Source: Streptomyces sp. RKAG293
GTDB taxonomy: Bacteria; Actinomycetota; Actinomycetes; Streptomycetales; Streptomycetaceae
Direction: 5' to 3'
Assembly (NCBI RefSeq): GCF_023701745.1
Contig: NZ_JAJOZB010000001.1
Span: 5,059,501 to 5,123,500, forward strand
DNA length: 64,000 nucleotides
Each line of letters opens with the position of its first letter. Position 1 is the first letter of the stretch. A model generated the notes under the pieces. It was not told where the DNA came from. It ran no database searches and saw nothing but the letters and a program-made list of their open reading frames with translations. The translations under genes were made by a program, and so were the position numbers. Shown in pieces: positions 48,557-56,005 of this stretch.

Positions 48557-50188
48557 ATGGACACCGAGTCGGAGCCGTATGTCCGTCTCGCGACCCTGCG
48601 TCAGCTGCACCAGGTCGTAGCAGACCTCAATACGGCACGAAGTCTCGCCGACACTCTGCAGGCCGTGGCCGACGGGGTGGTCAACGGGCTGGGCTATGAA
48701 CTCTGCGCCGTGAACCTGGTGCGCCCGGACGGCGACCTGGTCGTCGCCGCCTTCGCCGGAAGTGCCGCCGCCGAGTCACTGCTCGCCGGCCGCGTCGGAT
48801 CCCGCTCCTCGTGGGAGCGCCGGCTGAACATGGGTGAGCGCTGGGGGATGTTGCGGTTCATACCGCACACCGAGGGCTGGGTCCTGGTCGACGACGACGT
48901 CCCGCAGTGGCACACCGACGGCCCGCCGCCCCGCTTTCCGGACGAGTGGCACCCCAACGACCGGCTCTACGCCCCGATGTACGCCTCCGCCAACATCGGC
49001 GGCGAGCTGATCGGCGTCATCTCCGTCGACAAGCCCACCAACGGCCGGCACCCGGGCCCCTGGGGGTGCGAGGCGCTCCAGATGTACGCCTTCCAGGCCG
49101 CCATCGCCATCAGCAACGCCCGGCTGCGGGCCAACATGCAGCGGGCGCTGGTCCGGCTGGAGCGCGACCAGCAGGCGCTGCGCGCCAGCGAGGAGAGCTT
49201 CCGGCAGGCGTTCGAGTACGCGCCCAGCGGTATGGCCATCGCCGAGATGGGCGGCGACCAGCACGGCAAGCTGCTGCGCGCCAACGACGCGCTGTGCCGG
49301 CTGTTGGGCCGCCCCGCCTCCGTGATGCGGCGTTACTCGTTCTCCGACCTCGTCCACCCCGAGGACGTCGGCCTGCTGCTGCGGACCTCCGCCGAGGGCG
49401 GCCGGGCCGAGCTGCGCCTGGCCCGCCGTGACGGCACCTATGTGTGGGTCTCGCTGCGCAACTCCGTCGTCGCGGACACGGCGGACGGGCCGCGCTTCCT
49501 GCTGACCCACGTCGAGGACATCGAGGAGCGCAAGGGCCGCGAGATGCAGCTCGCCCACCGCGCCAGCCACGACTCGCTGACCGGGCTGCCGAACAGCGCG
49601 GAGCTGCGCGCCCGGCTCTCCAGCCGGCTCTGTCAACGGCCGGACGACGCGGTGTCCGACGCCGCACCCGACGAGTTCGCGTTCAGCTACGGCTTCGGCC
49701 CGGACGAGATGGCCAGCCCCATGGGGGCGGTCGGCGGCTACGACCTGCACACCCACACCACCGCGCCGGACGAGAGCGTGGACTCGGGCAGCAAGGGCCT
49801 GGCCGTGCTCTTCTGCGACCTGGACGGCTTCAAGTCGATCAACGACCGGTTCGGTCACCACACGGGCGACGCCGTCCTGATCGAGGTCGCCCGCCGGCTG
49901 GCGAGCGTGGTCCGGGACGGCGACACCGTGGCCCGGCTCGGCGGCGACGAGTTCGTCGTCCTCGCCGACGGCCTGGGTCCGGCCGACGCGCAGGACCTCT
50001 CGGTGCGGCTGCGCAACGCGATCATCCCGCCGATCCGGGTCGACGGCCGGGCGGTACGCGTCGGCGCCAGCTTCGGCATCGGCTGGGCCGGCTGCGGTAT
50101 GACCGCCGACGAGATCCTGCACTCCGCGGACCAGCGCATGTACATCGAGAAGCGCTCCCGCTCGCGCAACCACCGCCGCGCGGGCTGA
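48557..50188 (+). CDS. cdgB: CdgB-like diguanylate cyclase (GAF-PAS-PAC-GGDEF)
   Basis: A 543-residue cytoplasmic protein. A GAF domain (residues about 20-180, LADTLQAVADGVVNGLGYE) is followed by PAS/PAC (ASEESFRQAFEYAPSGMAIAEM ... RFLLTHVEDIEERKGREMQL) and GGDEF (HDSLTGLPNSAELRARL, LFCDLDGFKSINDRFGHHTGD, ARLGGDEFVVLADG). The active-site GGDEF is intact and RDGD five residues before it is a product-inhibition site. No EAL domain. Domain order and flanking context match S. coelicolor CdgB, a BldD target that controls development. ATG 48557 has GGAGAGAGG upstream; the frame extends further but lacks support. Confidence 0.92.
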   Translation: MDTESEPYVRLATLRQLHQVVADLNTARSLADTLQAVADGVVNGLGYELCAVNLVRPDGDLVVAAFAGSAAAESLLAGRVGSRSSWERRLNMGERWGMLRFIPHTEGWVLVDDDVPQWHTDGPPPRFPDEWHPNDRLYAPMYASANIGGELIGVISVDKPTNGRHPGPWGCEALQMYAFQAAIAISNARLRANMQRALVRLERDQQALRASEESFRQAFEYAPSGMAIAEMGGDQHGKLLRANDALCRLLGRPASVMRRYSFSDLVHPEDVGLLLRTSAEGGRAELRLARRDGTYVWVSLRNSVVADTADGPRFLLTHVEDIEERKGREMQLAHRASHDSLTGLPNSAELRARLSSRLCQRPDDAVSDAAPDEFAFSYGFGPDEMASPMGAVGGYDLHTHTTAPDESVDSGSKGLAVLFCDLDGFKSINDRFGHHTGDAVLIEVARRLASVVRDGDTVARLGGDEFVVLADGLGPADAQDLSVRLRNAIIPPIRVDGRAVRVGASFGIGWAGCGMTADEILHSADQRMYIEKRSRSRNHRRAG

Positions 50189-50307
50189 CCCCGGGGCCGG
50201 GCGGGACCGGGCGGGACCGGTCCGCAGGTCCGCAGGGGTGGGATCGGACGGCCCCCGGTGATCGGTTGGTGACCCCCTGAGCCCGTTGAGGGTCGATACC
50301 GGGGCGG

Positions 50308-50351
50308 AACGGGACCAAAGCCGGACCGCAACGGGACCAATGCCGGGTTCA
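50308..50351. repeat. 23-bp imperfect duplication downstream of cdgB
   Basis: CGGAACGGGACCAAAGCCGG and CGCAACGGGACCAATGCCGG lie in tandem; a short GCGGGACCGG duplication is at about 50200-50220. Both are in the 249-base gap between cdgB and the next kinase gene, which also holds TTGACC (50398) as a possible -35 for the latter. Confidence 0.75.
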
Positions 50352-50437
50352 CGGGGGTTCCCTCCACCTTGCGGAGTACCCGAGATCGATCTGGCGGTTG
50401 ACCCCGGACCGCCATTCCCCTGCATACGCTGGGTAAT

Positions 50438-51640
50438 GTGCAGCGCCTCTACTCCTTCCTCCGCAGACACCCGACGTGGGTCGACAGCTTCTGGGCTCTC
50501 GTCCTGCTCGGGATCAGCGCGCTGTTCGTGATGGAGGACAGCCAGCTGTCGCCGTTCTCCCGGCTGGCCGCGGTCCCGATCGCGATCGGGCTGAGCGCCG
50601 TCGTCGCGCTGCGCCGCCGGTCGCCGGAGAACACGCTGCTGCTGGTCATCGCCCTCGGCATCGCCCAGATCGTGCTGGACGTCCGGGTCAATCCCGGTGA
50701 CTTCGCGATGCTGGTCGCCGTCTACACCGCCGCCGCCAACGGCGCCCGCTGGGCCTCGCGGCTCGCCCTCGTCGGCGGTCTGAGCGCCTCGCCGATCTCG
50801 ACGCTGCGCTGGCCGGACGACAACCCGTACTCCAGCACCTGGGTCGGCATCGCCCAAGTGATCTTCGTGTCCGTCCCCTTCGCGCTCGCCTGGGTCATCG
50901 GCGACAGCCTCCGCACCCGCCGTGCCTACTACCTCCAGCTGGAGGAGCGGGCCGCCCGGCTCCAGCGGGAGCGCGAGGCGCAGTCCAAGGCCGCGGTCGC
51001 CGCCGAGCGGGCCCGGATCGCGCGGGAGCTGCACGACGTGGTGGCGCACAACGTGTCGGTGATGGTGGTGCAGGCGGACGGCGCCGCCTATGTGCTGGAC
51101 GCCTCGCCCGAGCAGGCCAAGCAGGCGCTGTCGACGATCTCCAGCACCGGCCGCCAGGCGCTCGCCGAGATGCGCCGGCTGCTCGGCCTGCTGCGGGCGG
51201 GCGACGACAGCGGCGGCGAGTACGTGCCGCAGCCCGGTGTCGATCAGCTGGCCGAGCTCGTCGAGCAGGTGCGCGGCGCCGGTCTGCCGGTCCGCTTCGA
51301 GGTGACCGGCGAGGCCCGCCCGCTCTCCAGCGGCGTGGAGCTGACCGCGTACCGCATCGTCCAGGAGGCGCTGACCAACACCCGCAAGCACGGCGGCATG
51401 GACGCCACCGCCACCGTCCAGCTCGTTTTCGCGGACGCCGAACTGGACCTGCTCATCGAGGACGACGGGCGGGGTTCCCAGCACGAGCTGTACGAGGACG
51501 GCGGCCAGGACGGCCTCGGTCAGGGCCTGATCGGGATGCGCGAGCGCATCGGCATGATCGGCGGCACGCTGGAGGCCGGGCCACGGCCCGGCGGCGGCTT
51601 CCGGATCAGCGCGGTGCTGCCCCTCAAGACGGGACGCTGA
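50438..51640 (+). CDS. Sensor histidine kinase (HisKA_3 type)
   Basis: A 400-residue kinase with four to five membrane helices in residues 15-155 (FWALVLLGISALFVM, TLLLVIALGIAQIVLDV, AQVIFVSVPFALAWVIG), a coiled coil, HisKA_3 with the histidine in ARIARELHDVVAHNVSVMVVQ, and HATPase motifs VQEALTNTRKHGG, IEDDGRGS and GLIGMRERIGMIGGTLEAGPRPGGGF. Partner of the next gene. GTG start at 50438. Signal unknown. Confidence 0.9.
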   Translation: MQRLYSFLRRHPTWVDSFWALVLLGISALFVMEDSQLSPFSRLAAVPIAIGLSAVVALRRRSPENTLLLVIALGIAQIVLDVRVNPGDFAMLVAVYTAAANGARWASRLALVGGLSASPISTLRWPDDNPYSSTWVGIAQVIFVSVPFALAWVIGDSLRTRRAYYLQLEERAARLQREREAQSKAAVAAERARIARELHDVVAHNVSVMVVQADGAAYVLDASPEQAKQALSTISSTGRQALAEMRRLLGLLRAGDDSGGEYVPQPGVDQLAELVEQVRGAGLPVRFEVTGEARPLSSGVELTAYRIVQEALTNTRKHGGMDATATVQLVFADAELDLLIEDDGRGSQHELYEDGGQDGLGQGLIGMRERIGMIGGTLEAGPRPGGGFRISAVLPLKTGR

Positions 51641-51730
51641 CGCACCCGGCGCCCCCCGCCGTCCCGCCCCACCGGGTCATCCCCGCCGACTCCCAGAAGC
51701 CGATTTCCAGCAGAAGAGGACCAGAACACG

Positions 51731-52420
51731 ATGGCGATCCGCGTAATGCTCGTCGACGACCAGGTGCTGTTGCGCACCGGTTTCCGCATGGTGCTGCAGG
51801 CCCAGCCCGACATGGAGGTCGTCGCGGAGGCGGGCGACGGCGCGGAGGCGATCGAGGTGCTGCGCTCCACCAAGGTGGACGTGGTGCTGATGGACGTCCG
51901 CATGCCGCGCCTCGACGGTGTCGAGGCGACCCGCCAGATCTGCGGCGGCCCGGACCGCAAGCCGGACGACGGCGGCCCGCGGGTGCTCATCCTCACCACC
52001 TTCGACCTGGACGAATACGCCTTCTCGGCGCTCAAGGCGGGCGCCAGCGGCTTCATGCTCAAGGACGTCCCGCCGGACGAGCTGCTGGGCGCGATCCGTT
52101 CCGTGCACAGCGGGGACGCAGTCGTCGCCCCGAGCACCACCCGCCGGCTGCTGGACCGCTTCACGCCGATGCTGCCCAGCTCCGGCGCCCCGGACAACAC
52201 GGCGGTGAACCGGCTGACCGAGCGCGAGCGCGAGGTGCTGCTGCTCGTCGCCCAGGGGCTGTCGAACGGTGAGATCGCGCGGAAGCTGGTGCTGTCCGAG
52301 GCGACGGTGAAGACCCACGTCGGCCGGATCCTCACCAAGCTCGATCTGCGCGACCGCGTCCAGGCGGTGGTGCTGGCCTACGAGACGGGCCTGGTGCGCG
52401 CCGGCACCGGCGGCCACTAG
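51731..52420 (+). CDS. LuxR/NarL-family response regulator
   Basis: A 229-residue regulator: VDDQVLLRTG, phospho-Asp in VVLMDVRMPRLDG, LTTFDLDEY, Lys in MLKDVPPDE; HTH at about 165-220 (LTEREREVLLLVAQGLSNGEIARKLVLSEATVKTHVG). It follows its kinase by 90 bases with AGAGGA upstream. Its TAG stop, uncommon in this genome, is formed by the left end of a 58-bp inverted repeat. Confidence 0.92.
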   Translation: MAIRVMLVDDQVLLRTGFRMVLQAQPDMEVVAEAGDGAEAIEVLRSTKVDVVLMDVRMPRLDGVEATRQICGGPDRKPDDGGPRVLILTTFDLDEYAFSALKAGASGFMLKDVPPDELLGAIRSVHSGDAVVAPSTTRRLLDRFTPMLPSSGAPDNTAVNRLTEREREVLLLVAQGLSNGEIARKLVLSEATVKTHVGRILTKLDLRDRVQAVVLAYETGLVRAGTGGH

Positions 52421-52474
52421 GGTCTGTCGTCTGGATCTCCGCGACGCCGTGGAGATCCAGACGACAGGCCCTAG
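52417..52474. repeat. 58-bp inverted-repeat element (REP/MITE-like), doubles as terminator
   Basis: The left arm, 24 bases from 52417 (CTAGGGTCTGTCGTCTGGAT then CTCC), pairs with the right arm 52451-52474 with one G-T wobble; the loop is GCGACGCCGT. It begins exactly at the stop codon of the response regulator (TAG at 52418-52420). Both ends are CTAG. I recall similar GGGTCTGTCGT...GACAGGCCC sequences scattered in Streptomyces genomes. Confidence 0.8.
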
Positions 52475-52512
52475 CCGCCTGGTCGCCGTAGCCCGCGGCT
52501 CCAGCTCTGTCG

Positions 52513-52713
52513 TCAGCCGTCGTCGCGCAGGACCAGCGCCGGCAGCCCCGGGAAGCGCTGGTCGAACTCCGCCCGGCGCAGCCGGTTGACGCGCTTGGGT
52601 CCCTGGTCGCGCCGCTCGATCAGCCCGGCCGTGCGCAGTACTGCGAAGTGGTGGCTGAGCGCGGCCTTGCCGACGGGCACGTCGAAGGTTCCGCAGGTCC
52701 GCTCCCAGTCGCC
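52513..52713 (-). pseudogene. Remnant of an ArsR-like helix-turn-helix regulator (5' part missing)
   Basis: About 66 codons of a winged helix remain: GDWERTCGTFDVPVGKAALSHHFAVLRTAGLIERRDQGPKRVNRL and the C-terminus RRAEFDQRFPGLPALVLRDDG. The usual first 25-30 residues (helix 1-2, the region before GDWERTC) are missing; instead the frame runs into sequence of the oxidoreductase remnant on the other strand. A GTG at 52731 would allow a 72-residue product, but it would start in foreign sequence. The recognition helix is intact, so residual activity cannot be excluded. Confidence 0.75.
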
Positions 52714-52870
52714 GGCCGGCGGAGTCGGCACGGTCGCCGGGCAGGTCGCCCGGCTCGGTGGGGCGGGCGCGGTCTACGGGGTCGTGTCGCGGCAGGCCGC
52801 GGAGGCGCACCGGCTCATGGACACCCGCACCACCACCGGCAAGCTGCTGCCGCGCGTCGCGGGGGAATGA
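52712..52870 (+). pseudogene. Remnant of an MDR-family oxidoreductase (Rossmann motif fused to C-terminus)
   Basis: In one frame, PAGGVGTVAGQVARLGGAGA is the NADPH-binding glycine motif of quinone oxidoreductases, running on to VYGVVSR, and is followed directly by QAAEAHRLMDTRTTTGKLLP, their C-terminal signature. In intact enzymes about 120-150 residues separate these parts, and an N-terminal domain of about 140 residues precedes them; both are missing. No start codon of its own. It abuts the ArsR remnant back to back. Confidence 0.75.
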
Positions 52871-52925
52871 CGCGCGGGAGGCCTGCCGGCGGCGGGGCGC
52901 GTGCGGCAGCGGGGATCGGCCGCCG

Positions 52926-54059
52926 TCAGGCGTCCAGGCGCTCCACGAACGCCCGCACCGCCTCCGCGACGTCGTCCACCGTCCACTCCAGCGCCGACGC
53001 GGCCACCGTCACCTCGGTCACCGACATCCCCGGCACCTCGCTGTCGAACCACTTGCCGAACACGACGGACTTCGTCTCCAGGGCCTGCCGCAGCCCGGCC
53101 GCGTCCAGTACCGAGGCCGGGTACGGCAGCCACACCTGGAACTGGTGGGTGAAGGGCACCGGGGGGTTGATCCGGAAGAACGGCACCGCGCCCTCGAGGC
53201 CGTCCCGCAGCCCCTCCACGACGTTCTTCGCGTGCGCCACGTACGAGGGCAGCCGCGGCAGTTCGTTGTCCAGTCCGGCCAGCGCGGCGAGCACCGTCGG
53301 GAACTGCTGGAACGGCAGCCCGCCGTACCGGTGGCGCCAGGCCTTCGCCTCCGCGATCAGGTCCGCAGGGCCGGCGAGCACCGCGCCCGCGATGCCGTCG
53401 AGCGACTTGTAGAACGACACGTAGACGCTGTCCGCGAGGTCCGCGATCTCCGCCAGGGAGTGTCCGAAGTGCGGCGGGCACTCCCACAGCCGGGCGCCGT
53501 CGAAGTGCACCACGGCGTCCCGGTCGCGCGCGGCGGCCACCGTCGCGGTCAGCTCCTCCCAGGTGGGCAGCTGGAAGCCCGCGTCGCGCAGCGGCAGCTC
53601 CAGCATCAGCGTGCCGAACGGTTCGTCGAGGTTCCTGATCTCCTCCGCGGTCGGCATCCGGGGCGCGGTCGTCGGATGGACGGTGCGCAGCCCGCTCACC
53701 ACCGAGAGGGCGTCGCGCTCATGCACCTCCGGATGGGCCAGCGGGTGCAGCGCGACCGACGGGTTGCCCGTCCGGCCCGCCCAGCACCGCAGGGCCACCT
53801 GCTGCGCCATCGTGCCGGTCGGGAAGAACGCCGCGGCCTCCAGGCCCAGCAGCTCCGCCACCCGCTGCTCCAGCGTGGCGACGACGCCGTCGCCGTACAT
53901 GTCCAGCGGAAGGTCCAGGTCGTACGCGGCCGCGCTCTCGGCCACCAGGCGCTCCAGCCGTTCGCGCATCAGCGGCCGCTTGCCGCCGGACAGCACCCGG
54001 TCACAAGCCCGTACAGCCGCCAGTCGCGCTGCCTTCTCGTCGTCGATCGCATTGCCCAT
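52926..54059 (-). CDS. Threonine aldolase-like PLP enzyme (beta-eliminating lyase family)
   Basis: A 377-residue fold-type I PLP enzyme: LDMYGDGVVATLEQRVAELLG, AAFFPTGTMAQQVALRCW (phosphate-binding), AVVHFDGARLWECPPHFG (PLP ring Asp) and VYVSFYKSLDGIAGAVLAG with the Schiff-base lysine. It resembles low-specificity L-threonine aldolases, which split threonine into glycine and acetaldehyde, but its first 40 residues are longer. ATG 54059. It is divergent from the DUF2520 gene. Confidence 0.85.
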   Translation of the reverse strand: MGNAIDDEKAARLAAVRACDRVLSGGKRPLMRERLERLVAESAAAYDLDLPLDMYGDGVVATLEQRVAELLGLEAAAFFPTGTMAQQVALRCWAGRTGNPSVALHPLAHPEVHERDALSVVSGLRTVHPTTAPRMPTAEEIRNLDEPFGTLMLELPLRDAGFQLPTWEELTATVAAARDRDAVVHFDGARLWECPPHFGHSLAEIADLADSVYVSFYKSLDGIAGAVLAGPADLIAEAKAWRHRYGGLPFQQFPTVLAALAGLDNELPRLPSYVAHAKNVVEGLRDGLEGAVPFFRINPPVPFTHQFQVWLPYPASVLDAAGLRQALETKSVVFGKWFDSEVPGMSVTEVTVAASALEWTVDDVAEAVRAFVERLDA

Positions 54060-54218
54060 GGCACCGATCCTGCCCCACGGGGACCCCTTCTGCCGAGGGG
54101 GATTTCCCGGCTGCCGGGCGTCCATCCCATGGACCCCCGGGGAGGCCGGGAAGCATTCGCGTAGCATTGACGAGAACGTCCGGTACCGCTCAGGACTGGA
54201 ACGGAAGGCCAGCGCAGC

Positions 54219-55145
54219 GTGAACGCATCGCATACCCCGGGCCCCATGCCCTCCGAAGCGGAGGCGCGCCCCGCCCGTCTCACCGTCGGCGTCGTCGGCG
54301 CGGGCCGGGTCGGACCGGCGCTCGCCGCCGCCCTCAAGCTCGCGGGTCACCGGCCGGTGGCCGCGTCAGGGGTCTCCGACCTCTCACGGCGCCGCGCGGC
54401 GACCCTGCTGCCCGACGTGCCGCTGGTCGAGCCCAAGGAAGTGCTCGCCCGCGCGGACCTCGTCCTGCTGACCGTCCCCGACGACGCGCTGCCCGGCCTG
54501 GTCACCGGCCTCGCCGAGACCGGCGCCGTCCGCCCCGGCCAGCTGATCGTGCACACCTCGGGCCGGTACGGCACGGGCGTGCTCGAACCGGCGCTGCGGG
54601 CCGGCGCCCTGCCGCTCGCGCTGCACCCGGCGATGACCTTCACCGGCACCGCGGTGGACGTGCAGCGGCTGGCCGGCTGCTCCTTCGGCGTCACCGCCCC
54701 CGAGCAGCTGCGGATGGCCGCCGAGGCCCTCGTCATCGAGATGGGCGGCGAGCCCGAGTGGATCGACGAGGCGGCCCGCCCGCTTTACCACGCCGGTCTC
54801 GCGATCGGTGCGAACCACCTGGTCACCCTGGTCGCCCAGTCCATGGAGCTGCTGCGCGAGGCGGGCGTCGAGGAGCCGGGCCGGATGCTCGGGCCGCTGC
54901 TCGGCGCCGCGCTCGACAACGCCCTGCGGGCCGGCGACGGCGCGCTCACCGGCCCGGTCGCGCGCGGCGACGCGGGCACGGTCACCGCCCACCTGGCGGA
55001 GCTGCGCAAGCACTCCCCGCAGGCCGTCGCCTCCTATCTGGCGATGGCGCGGGCCACCGCGGACCGCGCGATCGCCAACGGAATGCTCAAGCCGGAATTC
55101 GCCGAGGCACTGCTCGAAGTCCTCGCGGACGGGGGACCCCGATGA
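54219..55145 (+). CDS. Rossmann-fold/DUF2520 oxidoreductase-like protein
   Basis: A 308-residue protein with an N-terminal dinucleotide-binding fold (LTVGVVGAGRVGPALAAAL, then LVLLTVPDDALPGLVTGLA) and the helical DUF2520 C-terminus (LYHAGLAIGANHLVTLVAQSMELLREAG). It heads the panC-nadB-nadC-coaX operon. By position it may act as a ketopantoate-reductase-like enzyme for pantothenate synthesis, but that is inference. GTG 54219; its stop overlaps the panC start. Confidence 0.85.
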   Translation: MNASHTPGPMPSEAEARPARLTVGVVGAGRVGPALAAALKLAGHRPVAASGVSDLSRRRAATLLPDVPLVEPKEVLARADLVLLTVPDDALPGLVTGLAETGAVRPGQLIVHTSGRYGTGVLEPALRAGALPLALHPAMTFTGTAVDVQRLAGCSFGVTAPEQLRMAAEALVIEMGGEPEWIDEAARPLYHAGLAIGANHLVTLVAQSMELLREAGVEEPGRMLGPLLGAALDNALRAGDGALTGPVARGDAGTVTAHLAELRKHSPQAVASYLAMARATADRAIANGMLKPEFAEALLEVLADGGPR

Positions 55146-56005
55146 CCACGCACCTGCTGGCGACGGCCGCGGAGCTGCGGGCGGCCGCCCTGGACGGCCG
55201 CCCGCGCGCCGTGGTGATGACGATGGGCGCGCTGCACGAGGGGCACGCGACGCTGATCCGCACCGCGCGCGAGCACGTGGGGGCGGCCGGCGAGGTCGTC
55301 GCCACCGTCTTCGTCAATCCGCTGCAGTTCGGCCCCGGCGAGGACCTGGACCGCTATCCGCGCACCCTGGACGCCGATGTGAAGATCGCCGAGGGCGCCG
55401 GCGCGGACTACGTGTTCGCGCCCGCGGCCGACGAGGTCTACCCCGGCGGCGCACCGCAGGTGCGGATCACGGCCGGCCCGATGGGGGAGCGCTACGAGGG
55501 CGCCTCCCGCCCCGGCCACTTCGACGGCATGCTCACCGTCGTCGCGAAGCTGCTGCACCTCACCGCCCCGGCCGTCGCGTTCTTCGGGCAGAAGGACGCC
55601 CAGCAGCTCGCGCTGATCCGCCGGATGGCGACGGACCTGAACTTCCCGGCGGAGATCGTCGGCGTCCCGACGGTCCGCGAGGGCGACGGGCTGGCGCTGT
55701 CCAGCCGCAACCGCTACCTCTCGGACGCCGACCGCCCGGCGGCGCTCGCCCTGTCGCGCGCGCTGTTCGCCGGCCGGGACGCGGTCCAGGCGGGCCCCGA
55801 CGCCGTACGAGCGGCGGCGCGCACCGTACTGGAGCGGACGGGGGACGGCGGCCCGGCCGTCGACTACCTGGCCCTCGTCGACGCCGCGGACTTCACCGAG
55901 GCGCCGCCCGGCCACACCGGACCGGCGATCCTCGCCGTCGCCGCGAAGGTCGGCACGACCCGTCTGATCGACAACATCCCCCTGGAATTCGGAGCCGCCC
56001 GATGA
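55142..56005 (+). CDS. panC: Pantothenate synthetase
   Basis: A 287-residue ATP-dependent ligase joining pantoate and beta-alanine. MTMGALHEGHATLIRTA holds the HxGH motif, FVNPLQFGPGEDLDRYPR binds substrate, VAFFGQKDAQQLALIRRM and GLALSSRNRYLS are the KMSKS-like and C-terminal motifs. ATGA overlaps on both sides (55142-55145 and 56002-56005) tie it to its neighbours. CoA pathway, cytoplasmic. Confidence 0.95.
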   Translation: MTTHLLATAAELRAAALDGRPRAVVMTMGALHEGHATLIRTAREHVGAAGEVVATVFVNPLQFGPGEDLDRYPRTLDADVKIAEGAGADYVFAPAADEVYPGGAPQVRITAGPMGERYEGASRPGHFDGMLTVVAKLLHLTAPAVAFFGQKDAQQLALIRRMATDLNFPAEIVGVPTVREGDGLALSSRNRYLSDADRPAALALSRALFAGRDAVQAGPDAVRAAARTVLERTGDGGPAVDYLALVDAADFTEAPPGHTGPAILAVAAKVGTTRLIDNIPLEFGAAR

